This document shows positions 14,109 to 19,669 of a stretch of DNA of 19,669 bases, piece after piece. A program made the translations under genes and the position numbers. Within the stretch, counting starts at the first letter, position 1, and each line of letters opens with the position of its first letter. Source of the DNA: Alphaproteobacteria bacterium (GTDB taxonomy: Bacteria; Pseudomonadota; Alphaproteobacteria; Rhodobacterales; Rhodobacteraceae); contig RFGD01000295.1 in NCBI GenBank assembly GCA_003696705.1, forward strand, positions 1 to 19,669, given 5' to 3'. The notes beneath the pieces were generated by a model. It saw only the letters and a program-made list of their open reading frames with translations. It ran no database searches and was not told the origin of the DNA.

Positions 14109-15101
14109 TCAGCGGAGCTCGGGGCCGGGTCGCAGCGCGCCGGTCGTCAGCCCCCGCCAGTTCCGAAGCGTCGGGTTCATGCGCCTCTTGACGGCCGGGT
14201 CCCCGGCCTCGAGCGCACCATACCGCACCAGAAGCGCCGCGATCGCGCATTCCGAGGCGCGGGTGGCGCCGTCCTCGACCTTGAGCGCGATGCCAAGCCC
14301 GGCCTCCGGCAGGATCGCGACGAAAACGCCTTCGGCGCCGGTCTTCACGGCCGCGCGCCCGCGGGCGGCGCGCATCAGCTCGGTGCAGGCACGCCCCTCG
14401 CCGGCGACAAGTTCCGGGTGGGCCATCATCGCCTGCACAAGGCGGAACGCGGCCCGGTCCCGCGTCGCCGCCGCGTCCTCGGTCGCGGCCGCGAACCTCG
14501 CCATTGCACGCCCCAGACCCCGCAGCGTCGTCGCGAAATTCGGCGCGGAACATCCGTCGATGGCATGGGTCGGCGAGGGCATGCCGGTCACGTCCTCGAA
14601 CGCCTCGCGCACCGCCTTCTGGACCGGATGATCCACCTCGACATATTCCGGCCCCGCGCGAAGATGCCGCCCCAGCGTCAGGAAACCCGCGTGCTTGCCC
14701 GAGCAGTTGTTGTGCAGCTGGCAGGGGGGCGTATCGCTGCACAACAGCGACTTGTAGGCATCGGCATCCTTGGGCATGTGGGCACCGCAACGCAGGTCCC
14801 TTTCGCCAAGGCCGATGTCCGCAAGCCACGCCGCGACCGCGCCCGTGTGCATGGCCGCGCCTTCGTGCGACGCACAGGCCAGCGCCAGCCGGCGCGCGTC
14901 GAGGCCCGCCGCGTCGGCCGCACCGCTTTCGACAAGCGGAAGGGCCTGCAGCATCTTCGCCGAGGACCGGGGAAGGACCAGCTTGTCGGGATCGCCCCAG
15001 GCGGCGACGACCTCGCCGCCCGCATCGACGACAACGGCATCCCCGCGATGCACGCATTCGAGCACTTCGCCGCGCCACACTTCGGCAAGAACCACGCTCA
15101 C
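14109..15101 (-). CDS. L-asparaginase (Rhizobium etli-type, Asparaginase_II family)
   Basis: The predicted reaction is L-asparagine to L-aspartate and ammonia. The 330-residue protein carries the markers of this serine-hydrolase-like family, which is unrelated to the E. coli type I and II enzymes: SSAKMLQALPLVESG, the SHEG segment (ACASHEGAAMHT), and HNNCSGKHAGFL. No signal peptide is seen, so it is cytosolic. The frame is open to an ATG at 15134, but GTG 15101 has a near-perfect AAGGAGG at a spacing of 5 and the family typically begins shortly before VLAEVWRG, so GTG is chosen. No intrinsic terminator is visible in the 4 bases to the convergent kinase gene, so the transcripts must overlap. 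Confidence 0.92.
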   Translation of the reverse strand: MSVVLAEVWRGEVLECVHRGDAVVVDAGGEVVAAWGDPDKLVLPRSSAKMLQALPLVESGAADAAGLDARRLALACASHEGAAMHTGAVAAWLADIGLGERDLRCGAHMPKDADAYKSLLCSDTPPCQLHNNCSGKHAGFLTLGRHLRAGPEYVEVDHPVQKAVREAFEDVTGMPSPTHAIDGCSAPNFATTLRGLGRAMARFAAATEDAAATRDRAAFRLVQAMMAHPELVAGEGRACTELMRAARGRAAVKTGAEGVFVAILPEAGLGIALKVEDGATRASECAIAALLVRYGALEAGDPAVKRRMNPTLRNWRGLTTGALRPGPELR

Positions 15102-15154
15102 GCCATCCTCCTTTTCTTGGCAAGCTTCTGCCACAGATGCCGTCCGGCCCTTTC

Positions 15155-15180
15155 ATTGGCAAGCCAATTCAAGCTAAGGT
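15155..15180 (+). promoter_or_regulatory. Inverted repeat ATTGGC-AA-GCCAAT and possible -10 box before the IalB-family gene
   Basis: ATTGGCAAGCCAAT (15155-15168) is a perfect 6-bp inverted repeat with a 2-base centre in the gap between the divergent asparaginase and IalB-family genes. CAAGCTAAGGT ends at 15180 and holds a possible -10 box TAAGGT (15175-15180); a nearly identical CAAGCTAAAGT appears before the small protein gene at 17348. No good -35 box at normal spacing is seen. Transcription would start about 85 bases before the ATG. Confidence 0.35.
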
Positions 15181-15271
15181 GCCGCCAATGGACGGCGCGG
15201 GTGAGGCCCCGCGGCGAATGGTGCCGCCGGGCGGATCCTGACACAGGCAGTCGAAGCTGGAGAGCAGAAGG

Positions 15272-15805
15272 ATGAAAAGCGTTATCAAAGCGGCCCTTGT
15301 CGGCCTTGCCCTTTCCTTGCCGGCGAGCGGGGCCTTTGCGCAAGGCGTGTCCGACAGCCGCGTGGCCACGATGGCCGACTGGGCCGTGTTCGTCGAGAGC
15401 AACCCGACGGAATGCTGGATCGTGTCGACACCGAAGGAAAGCGTGCACACGCGCGGGGGGCGCCGCGTCTCGGTGCGCCGCGGTGACATCTATCTTCTGG
15501 TGACCTTCATGCCCTCGAAGAACGTCAAGGGTCAGGTATCCTTTGTCGGCGGCTATCCCTTCGCCAAGAACAACCCGGTCAAGATCGAGATCGACGGCAA
15601 GTCCTACATGCTGCCCGCGATCGATGGAGAGATCGCCTGGCCCGCGAACGAAAGCGAGGACGCGAAACTCGTGGCGGCCATGAAGAAGGGCGTCAAGGCC
15701 TATGTCATCGGCCAATCCCAGCGTGGCACGATCACGAAGGACACCTTCTCGCTTGTCGGGTTCACGGCCGCGGTCGAGGAAGCGGCCAAGCGCTGCGGCG
15801 GGTGA
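15272..15805 (+). CDS. Secreted IalB-family protein (invasion associated locus B-like)
   Basis: A 177-residue exported protein with a Sec signal peptide (MKSVIKAALVGLALSLPASGAFAQ, cleavage near residue 23). The mature domain has the IalB layout: W37-A-V at the start of the first strand (MADWAVFVESNPTECWIVS), beta-rich centre (YMLPAIDG) and a C-terminal Cys. Two cysteines, Cys48 and Cys175, could form a disulfide in the periplasm. In Bartonella IalB is linked to erythrocyte entry; in free-living Rhodobacterales its relatives have no known role, and the name should not be read as virulence. AGAAGG precedes the start. It lies 67 bases before rlmN, and the CGGCGGG/CCCGCCG hairpin around its stop is a weak terminator. 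Confidence 0.88.
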   Translation: MKSVIKAALVGLALSLPASGAFAQGVSDSRVATMADWAVFVESNPTECWIVSTPKESVHTRGGRRVSVRRGDIYLLVTFMPSKNVKGQVSFVGGYPFAKNNPVKIEIDGKSYMLPAIDGEIAWPANESEDAKLVAAMKKGVKAYVIGQSQRGTITKDTFSLVGFTAAVEEAAKRCGG

Positions 15806-15826
15806 CGCCCGCCGGGCTTCCGTTTT
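15796..15826 (+). terminator. Weak hairpin over the stop codon of the IalB-family gene
   Basis: CGGCGGG (15796-15802) and CCCGCCG (15808-15814) pair with a 5-base loop that contains the TGA stop. A TTTT run is present but 8 bases downstream (15823-15826). It is likely to give partial termination at best, leaving some read-through into rlmN. Confidence 0.35.
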
Positions 15827-15845
15827 GCCGCGTCATGCTGTAACA

Positions 15846-15872
15846 GGGGCGGTCGAGTTCGGAGACCGCCCC
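15846..15872 (+). promoter_or_regulatory. Hairpin abutting the rlmN start codon, with the ribosome site at its loop
   Basis: GGGGCGGTC (15846-15854) and GACCGCCCC (15864-15872) form a perfect 9-bp stem with a 9-base loop. The last paired base is directly before the ATG at 15873, and the only Shine-Dalgarno-like sequence, GGAG (15861-15864), sits at the loop edge. In the folded state ribosome access would be limited, which suggests translational control of rlmN. Confidence 0.6.
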
Positions 15873-17054
15873 ATGAAACCTTCTTCGCCAATCACGCAGG
15901 ATGTCCTGACCGTTCCGCGCCGCCTGCCCGACGGACCGACCAATCTTGTCGGCCTCACGCGCGACGCGCTTGCCCAGGCGCTTGCCGCAGTCGGCACGCC
16001 GGAACGCCAGCTGCGCATGCGCGTTGCCCAGATCTGGCAGTGGATCTACCAGAAGGGCGTGCGCGACTTCGACGCCATGACGAACCTTGCCAAGGACTAC
16101 CGGCGCCTCCTTGCCGAGAACTTCGTCATCGAGGTCCCCGAGGTTGTCTCGCGCCACGTATCGGCCGACGGCACGCGCAAGTATCTTGTCCGCATCGCCG
16201 GCGGCCACGAAGTCGAAACGGTCTATATCCCGGAAGAGGATCGGGGCACGCTTTGCATCTCGAGCCAGGTGGGCTGCACGCTGACCTGCTCGTTCTGCCA
16301 CACGGGCACGCAGAAGCTGGTGCGGAACCTTACGGCCGGCGAGATCGTCGGTCAGATCATGCTGGCGCGCGACGACCTCGACGACTGGCCGCGGCCCGGC
16401 GAAGGCATGGGCGAGCGCCCGCGCCTCGTCTCGAATATCGTCCTCATGGGCATGGGCGAGCCGCTCTACAACTTCGAGAACGTGCGGGACGCGATGAAGA
16501 TCGCCATGGATGGCGAGGGGATCAGCCTGTCACGGCGTCGAATCACCCTGTCGACGTCGGGCGTGGTGCCGATGATCGCCCGGACGGCCGAGGAAATCGG
16601 CTGCATGCTGGCCGTGTCCTTCCACGCGACGACCGACGAGGTGCGCGACCGCCTGGTGCCGATCAACAGGAAATGGAACATTGCCACGCTTCTCGAGGCA
16701 TTGCGCGCCTACCCGCGGCTGTCGAACTCCGAACGGATCACGTTCGAATACGTGATGCTGAAGGATGTGAACGACACGGACGAGGATGCACGTCGGCTCA
16801 TCCAGCTCATTCGCGGGATCCCGGCCAAGATCAACCTCATTCCATTCAACGAATGGCCCGGCGCGCCGTATCAGCGGTCGGACTGGGACCGGATCGAACG
16901 CTTTGCCGACATCATCTACAAGGCCGGCTACGCCGCCCCGATCCGGACACCGCGCGGAGAGGACATCATGGCTGCCTGCGGCCAGCTCAAGTCGGCCACT
17001 GAGCGCGCCCGCAGATCGAAAGCCGAGGTCATGCGCGAGGCCGGCCTCGACTGA
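15873..17054 (+). CDS. rlmN: Dual-specificity 23S rRNA/tRNA adenine-C2 methyltransferase RlmN
   Basis: This radical SAM enzyme methylates C2 of A2503 in 23S rRNA and A37 of some tRNAs. The 393-residue protein has the iron-sulfur cluster motif CTLTCSFC (Cys135, Cys139, Cys142), the conserved Cys128 seven residues before it, and the methyl-carrying Cys369 in IMAACGQL, which match Cys118 and Cys355 of the E. coli enzyme. GMGEPLYNFENV and the ITLSTSGVVPMI strand are also typical. The frame is open to 15702, inside the IalB-family gene, but ATG 15873 gives the normal family length and has GGAG upstream. A hairpin masks this start. A bidirectional terminator follows. Confidence 0.97.
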   Translation: MKPSSPITQDVLTVPRRLPDGPTNLVGLTRDALAQALAAVGTPERQLRMRVAQIWQWIYQKGVRDFDAMTNLAKDYRRLLAENFVIEVPEVVSRHVSADGTRKYLVRIAGGHEVETVYIPEEDRGTLCISSQVGCTLTCSFCHTGTQKLVRNLTAGEIVGQIMLARDDLDDWPRPGEGMGERPRLVSNIVLMGMGEPLYNFENVRDAMKIAMDGEGISLSRRRITLSTSGVVPMIARTAEEIGCMLAVSFHATTDEVRDRLVPINRKWNIATLLEALRAYPRLSNSERITFEYVMLKDVNDTDEDARRLIQLIRGIPAKINLIPFNEWPGAPYQRSDWDRIERFADIIYKAGYAAPIRTPRGEDIMAACGQLKSATERARRSKAEVMREAGLD

Positions 17055-17115
17055 ACTTCGCGGGAAAGGCCTCGGGCGCCGAGATCGCGCATCCGGCAAG
17101 GATGGTTCGAAAATG

Positions 17116-17148
17116 AAAAACGGGCGGTGGACTGCACCGCCCGTTTTC
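17116..17148. terminator. Bidirectional intrinsic terminator
   Basis: CGGGCGGTG (17121-17129) pairs with CACCGCCCG (17135-17143) across a 5-base loop. AAAAA precedes and TTTT follows, so both strands read as a stem plus U run. It serves rlmN on the plus strand and the convergent small gene ending at 17166 on the minus strand. Confidence 0.9.
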
Positions 17149-17165
17149 TCGTGTTCCGTGCGATA

Positions 17166-17348
17166 TCAGTTGTTCGCAACCGCAGCGGCCAGCAGGATCA
17201 GGCCGAGAACGGCAACGACCACGCCCGGCGACGAGGACGAGGTGTCCTCGACGATCACTTCCGGCTCCATCACCGGCTCGGCCATGTTGCCGGCAAAAGC
17301 CGACGTCGCGGCGAGGGTGAACGCAGCGGCAAGAGCAATCTTTTTCAT
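17166..17348 (-). CDS. Very small exported protein with a C-terminal membrane segment
   Basis: A 60-residue protein with a Sec signal peptide (MKKIALAAAFTLAATSAFA), an acidic linker (MEPEVIVEDTSSSS) and a C-terminal hydrophobic stretch of about 17 residues (GVVVAVLGLILLAAAVA). After processing it would be a 40-residue peptide anchored in the membrane. Related proteins are frequent in Rhodobacterales and, as I recall, are sometimes mislabelled as ferrochelatase; there is no basis for that here. The function is unknown. ATG 17348 follows GGAGGA at a spacing of 5, better than the GTG at 17351. A promoter is predicted at 17409-17436 and a shared terminator lies downstream, so it is monocistronic. 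Confidence 0.8.
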   Translation of the reverse strand: MKKIALAAAFTLAATSAFAGNMAEPVMEPEVIVEDTSSSSPGVVVAVLGLILLAAAVANN

Positions 17349-17408
17349 CACTATCCTCCAGAATTCTCCGGCCGTATCCGATTCAGCACCGGTCGGCGGG
17401 CACGTGTG

Positions 17409-17436
17409 ACTTTAGCTTGCGTCCCGCTTTAAGCAA
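17409..17436 (-). promoter_or_regulatory. Predicted promoter of the small exported protein gene
   Basis: On the minus strand a -35 TTGCTT (17436-17431) and a -10 TAAAGT (17414-17409) are 16 bases apart. The start would be near 17402, with a leader of about 54 bases. The -10 context CAAGCTAAAGT resembles CAAGCTAAGGT upstream of the IalB-family gene. Confidence 0.45.
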
Positions 17437-17498
17437 CAATGATCGTGGGAATTCAACGGCTCTTCTGACGTCAATTGCACCGGATCGGCAAAAAGCTG

Positions 17499-18104
17499 TC
17501 AAATTAGCAACACCTGTGTGCCGATTTTCGCCAACCCGAACAGCTCGGCGATATGCTCGTTGTAAAGCCCGATGCAGCCGTTCGACGAACGCCGCCCGAT
17601 CTTGCGCGTGTCATGCGTGCCGTGGATGCGGTAATAGCGCCACGACAGATAGAGCGCGTGCGTCCCGAGGGGGTTGTCTGGCCCCGGGGGCACATAGTCG
17701 GGCCATTCGGGGTTGCGCTTCTTCATCTCGGGCGTGGGACGCCAGCTTGGGCCCTCGACCTTCTTGACCACTTTCGTGCGTCCGCGGCGGGTCAGATCCT
17801 CGGAGAGGGGCACGCTGCACGGATAAAGCTTGTAGATCGACTGGTCTTCGGACCAGAAGTGCAGCGCCCTTGATGTGATGTCGACAAGGATCGCACCGTT
17901 CCTCAGATCCGAGAAGAAGGGCTCCCAGTCGAGGGCCCTGAAGCTCGAGATGTTGTGGCGAACGGATCCCTTCACCTGGGATTCCATCTCGGTCGAATTG
18001 CTCATGGTTTCCTGAGCGCCAACCGGCATGGCAAGGCCACCCGCTGCCCCGGCGACCCCGACCATGAAAGCACGCCGTGAAAGCTGCGAACTGCGATTGA
18101 CCAT
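17499..18104 (-). CDS. L,D-transpeptidase (YkuD domain), probably Tat-exported
   Basis: YkuD enzymes form 3-3 peptidoglycan cross-links or attach proteins to peptidoglycan in the periplasm. The 201-residue protein starts with an N-terminal twin-arginine signal (SRRAFMVGVAGAAGG, then PVGA). The YkuD domain covers about residues 80-201, with the catalytic block HGTHDTRKIG (His161) and SSNGCIGL (Cys177). The sequence DYVPPGPDNPLGTHALYLSW is typical of the ErfK/YbiS group. ATG 18104 has GGAG at a spacing of 6; the longer frame to 18143 would place basic residues in front of the signal. It is divergent from the CAP-domain gene, with a possible promoter at 18144-18172. Confidence 0.92.
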   Translation of the reverse strand: MVNRSSQLSRRAFMVGVAGAAGGLAMPVGAQETMSNSTEMESQVKGSVRHNISSFRALDWEPFFSDLRNGAILVDITSRALHFWSEDQSIYKLYPCSVPLSEDLTRRGRTKVVKKVEGPSWRPTPEMKKRNPEWPDYVPPGPDNPLGTHALYLSWRYYRIHGTHDTRKIGRRSSNGCIGLYNEHIAELFGLAKIGTQVLLI

Positions 18105-18143
18105 GTCTGACTCCGTCCTGCCCGTCGGTCTTCTTCGTGCCAC

Positions 18144-18172
18144 AATGTAGGCGGCCGGCCCGCGCGCCGCAA
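18144..18172 (-). promoter_or_regulatory. Possible promoter of the L,D-transpeptidase gene
   Basis: On the minus strand TTGCGG (18172-18167) and TACATT (18149-18144) are 17 bases apart, matching three and four of six consensus positions. The leader would be about 33 bases. The evidence is moderate only. Confidence 0.3.
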
Positions 18173-18211
18173 TTCACATTGGCCGAAATGGGCGGCGACG
18201 CGCCGCCGCAT

Positions 18212-18240
18212 TTGATCGCGCCCGCCAAAACCGCTATGGC
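18212..18240 (+). promoter_or_regulatory. Predicted promoter of the CAP-domain lipoprotein gene
   Basis: TTGATC (18212-18217) and TATGGC (18235-18240) are 17 bases apart, each matching four of six sigma-70 positions. The start would be near 18247, about 26 bases before the ATG at 18273. Confidence 0.45.
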
Positions 18241-18272
18241 TTGCCCCGAAGGCAGGAAGCAGGGCCCCGTCC

Positions 18273-18782
18273 ATGATCAGGTCGTTTCTGGCGATTTTCG
18301 CCGTTGCACTCGCGCTCGTCGGCTGCACGTCCGAGCCGCCGAGGGTTGGCCCCGACGGCCGGCCCTTGCCGAAGATCTACTGGATCAAGCCGAAGGACGA
18401 GGCACGGATCCAGTATCGCATGCTCGACGGCATCAACGCCTTGCGCACGGCCGCCGGGCTTCAGCCGGTCGAACTCGACCCCCTTCTGACGGCCGCCGCG
18501 GCAACGCATTCGCGCGACATGTCCGTGCAGAACCGTCCGTGGCACTTCGGCTCGGATGGGTCTTCGCCCCTCGACCGCGTCCGACGGACCGGGTATCCCG
18601 GCCGTTTCCTGGGCGAGAACATCTCGGAGACCTACGAAAACGAGCTCGACACGCTCGCCGCCTGGATGGAGGACGAGGCGACCCGCCGCGTCATCCTTGA
18701 CCCCGAGGCGCGGCGCGTCGGCATCGCCTGGTTCCAGGAACCGACCGGCAAGATCTGGTGGACACTGGTGACGGGAAGCTGA
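18273..18782 (+). CDS. CAP-domain (SCP-like) lipoprotein
   Basis: A 169-residue protein with a lipoprotein signal peptide (MIRSFLAIFAVALALVGC, lipidated Cys18). The CAP domain runs from about residue 48 (LDGINALRTAAGLQPVELD) through THSRDMSVQNRPWHFG, where the two His are the expected CAP cavity histidines, and GENISE to the C-terminal strand (WWTLVTG). CAP proteins are extracellular or periplasmic and bind lipids, glycans or other proteins; the bacterial role is mostly unknown. The ribosome site is weak (GCAGGG). It lies between two L,D-transpeptidase genes, which suggests a job in the cell envelope. Confidence 0.88.
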   Translation: MIRSFLAIFAVALALVGCTSEPPRVGPDGRPLPKIYWIKPKDEARIQYRMLDGINALRTAAGLQPVELDPLLTAAAATHSRDMSVQNRPWHFGSDGSSPLDRVRRTGYPGRFLGENISETYENELDTLAAWMEDEATRRVILDPEARRVGIAWFQEPTGKIWWTLVTGS

Positions 18783-18802
18783 GTGGGCGCGCCGCCCCGG
18801 CT

Positions 18803-19303
18803 TCAGGGATAGATGTCGATCGGCGTGCCCACCGGCACCATCGCATAGAGTTCGCGCATCTCGGGGTTCGTCACGGCAATGCAGCCGGCGGTCCAGTCGC
18901 CTTTCCGCACGCCGAACAGCCCCGCCTGGCCGTGGATGAAGATGTCGCCCCCCGGCTCGAGACCGCGGGCCCGGGCTTCCTCGATGTCCCTGGCGTTCGG
19001 ATATGAGATGCCCAGCGACAGATAGAAGTCGCTTTCGGGGTTCTTCCGGTCGATGACATAGCTGCCTTCGGGCGTGCGGCCGTCTCCCTCGGCCGTCTTG
19101 TCCCCTTCGGGCGCGAAGCCAAGCGCCACGTCATAGGCGCGAAGCACCGCATCGTCGTGGAACACGTAAAGGCGCCGAGAGCTCTTGAAGACGGCAAGCC
19201 GCGTCACTTCGGGCCCGTCATAGGGCGGGATCACCGGCGCGCAGCCGCCAAGCGTCACGGCCGTGGCTGCGGCCAGAATGGTCAGGACCTGCCTGCGTCG
19301 CAT
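18803..19303 (-). CDS. L,D-transpeptidase family lipoprotein (YkuD domain)
   Basis: A 166-residue protein with a lipoprotein signal (MRRRQVLTILAAATAVTLGGC, lipidated Cys21), so anchored in the membrane facing the periplasm. The YkuD domain fills the rest; the catalytic block is IHGQAGLFGVRKGDW (His124) followed by TAGCIAVTN (Cys141). It belongs to the shorter ErfK-like group with the feature TPEGSYVIDRKNPESDFYLS. Such proteins may have transpeptidase, carboxypeptidase or amidase-like activity on peptidoglycan. ATG 19303 is used; GTG 19306 is one codon upstream, and neither has a clear Shine-Dalgarno sequence. It converges with the CAP gene with a 20-base gap lacking a terminator. Confidence 0.9.
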   Translation of the reverse strand: MRRRQVLTILAAATAVTLGGCAPVIPPYDGPEVTRLAVFKSSRRLYVFHDDAVLRAYDVALGFAPEGDKTAEGDGRTPEGSYVIDRKNPESDFYLSLGISYPNARDIEEARARGLEPGGDIFIHGQAGLFGVRKGDWTAGCIAVTNPEMRELYAMVPVGTPIDIYP

Positions 19304-19371
19304 CACCGTGCTTAACTGCCCGTTCGTTCTTGTGTCGCCGATCCTACGCGAGGAACGCGGTCGGGAAAAGC

Positions 19372-19669
19372 TCAGTCGCGGCTTTCCGCTTCCAGAATCT
19401 GCCGAAGCCCCTCGCGGTAGGTCGGAAAGGCAAGGCGCACGCCCAGCTCGTCCTTGATGCGACGGTTCCGGACGCGTTTCGATTCGGCGTAGAAGCTTCG
19501 GGCCATGGGGCCAAGCTCGGCCGTTTCGAAGGGTTCTTCCGGGGGCACGGGCAGGCCAAGAAGGCGCGCGGCCTCGGCGATGACGTCCTGGGGCGGCGCC
19601 GGCTCGTCATCGCAGACATTGTAGATGGCGCCCGGGTTGGGCCGGGCCATCGAGGCCGCAAGCACCGTC
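19372..19669 (-). CDS. NAD-dependent epimerase/SDR family protein, C-terminal part only
   Basis: The visible 98 or so residues are the C-terminal end of an extended short-chain dehydrogenase/epimerase-like protein. They contain the segment ASMARPNPGAIYNVCDDEPA, which is the substrate-domain entry region typical of the YeeZ-like group, and end in FPTYREGLRQILEAESRD. The Rossmann fold and active-site Tyr-x-x-x-Lys lie beyond the window. The frame is open through the last base, so the apparent start near 19665 is not real. Substrate cannot be inferred; sugar-nucleotide epimerase or reductase are the family options. Confidence 0.82.
   Translation of the reverse strand, partial: TVLAASMARPNPGAIYNVCDDEPAPPQDVIAEAARLLGLPVPPEEPFETAELGPMARSFYAESKRVRNRRIKDELGVRLAFPTYREGLRQILEAESRD

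Noticed and set aside
14109..14111. Overlap of kinase and asparaginase as a designed regulatory antisense
   Set aside because: The two genes converge with a 4-base gap and no terminator, so 3' overlap is expected, but nothing in the sequence shows it is functional rather than a result of compact packing.
15272..15805. IalB-family gene as a sign of a pathogen
   Set aside because: The family is widespread in free-living alphaproteobacteria, and nothing else here suggests virulence.
1..19669. tRNA, rRNA, CRISPR, toxin-antitoxin, prophage or anti-phage systems
   Set aside because: Reading both strands showed no such genes, no repeat-spacer pattern and no recognisable defence domain.

Overview
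The window (19.7 kb, high GC, very dense coding) looks like chromosome of an alphaproteobacterium, most likely Rhodobacterales. The reasons are the codon and GC style, a probable serC tail in front of serA, an IalB-family gene directly before rlmN, a GTG-started asparaginase of the Rhizobium etli type, and several small secreted proteins of the kind common in that order. The order-level assignment is inference from gene content. I see no tRNA, rRNA, CRISPR array, IS element or phage gene.

Layout. (1) 1-1718: last codons of a probable serC, then serA with a good intrinsic terminator. (2) 1730-10973: a catabolic island for aromatic compounds. A leftward operon runs hmgA > MBL hydrolase > fahA > degenerate MBL protein > FAD monooxygenase > DUF2783-like small protein, with 4-base start/stop overlaps at two junctions. 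A divergent rightward operon runs marR > maiA > bktB-type thiolase. hmgA, maiA and fahA give the full homogentisate route to fumarate and acetoacetate. No 4-hydroxyphenylpyruvate dioxygenase gene is present, so the FAD monooxygenase may supply the ring-hydroxylated substrate. A short inverted repeat overlaps the predicted hmgA -35 box and is a good candidate site for the MarR regulator. A small membrane protein gene sits between the two operons. (3) 11133-14104: a small secreted protein with two copies of an ETDGLEG repeat, divergent from a soluble hybrid histidine kinase with two receiver domains. The gap between them carries a 14-bp perfect palindrome flanked by a direct repeat. (4) 14109-17054: asparaginase on the minus strand, then a secreted IalB-family protein and rlmN on the plus strand. 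A perfect 9-bp hairpin abuts the rlmN start codon. (5) 17166-19303: a cell-envelope group, with a tiny signal-peptide/TM protein, a Tat-type L,D-transpeptidase, a CAP-domain lipoprotein and a second L,D-transpeptidase-like lipoprotein. (6) 19372-end: the C-terminal part of an NAD-dependent epimerase/SDR-type protein running off the window.

I found no clearly new large system. The best candidates for undescribed biology are the monooxygenase / metal-site-degenerate MBL / DUF2783 module inside the homogentisate operon, the hairpin that masks the rlmN start, and the repeat-bearing secreted protein paired with the orphan hybrid kinase.
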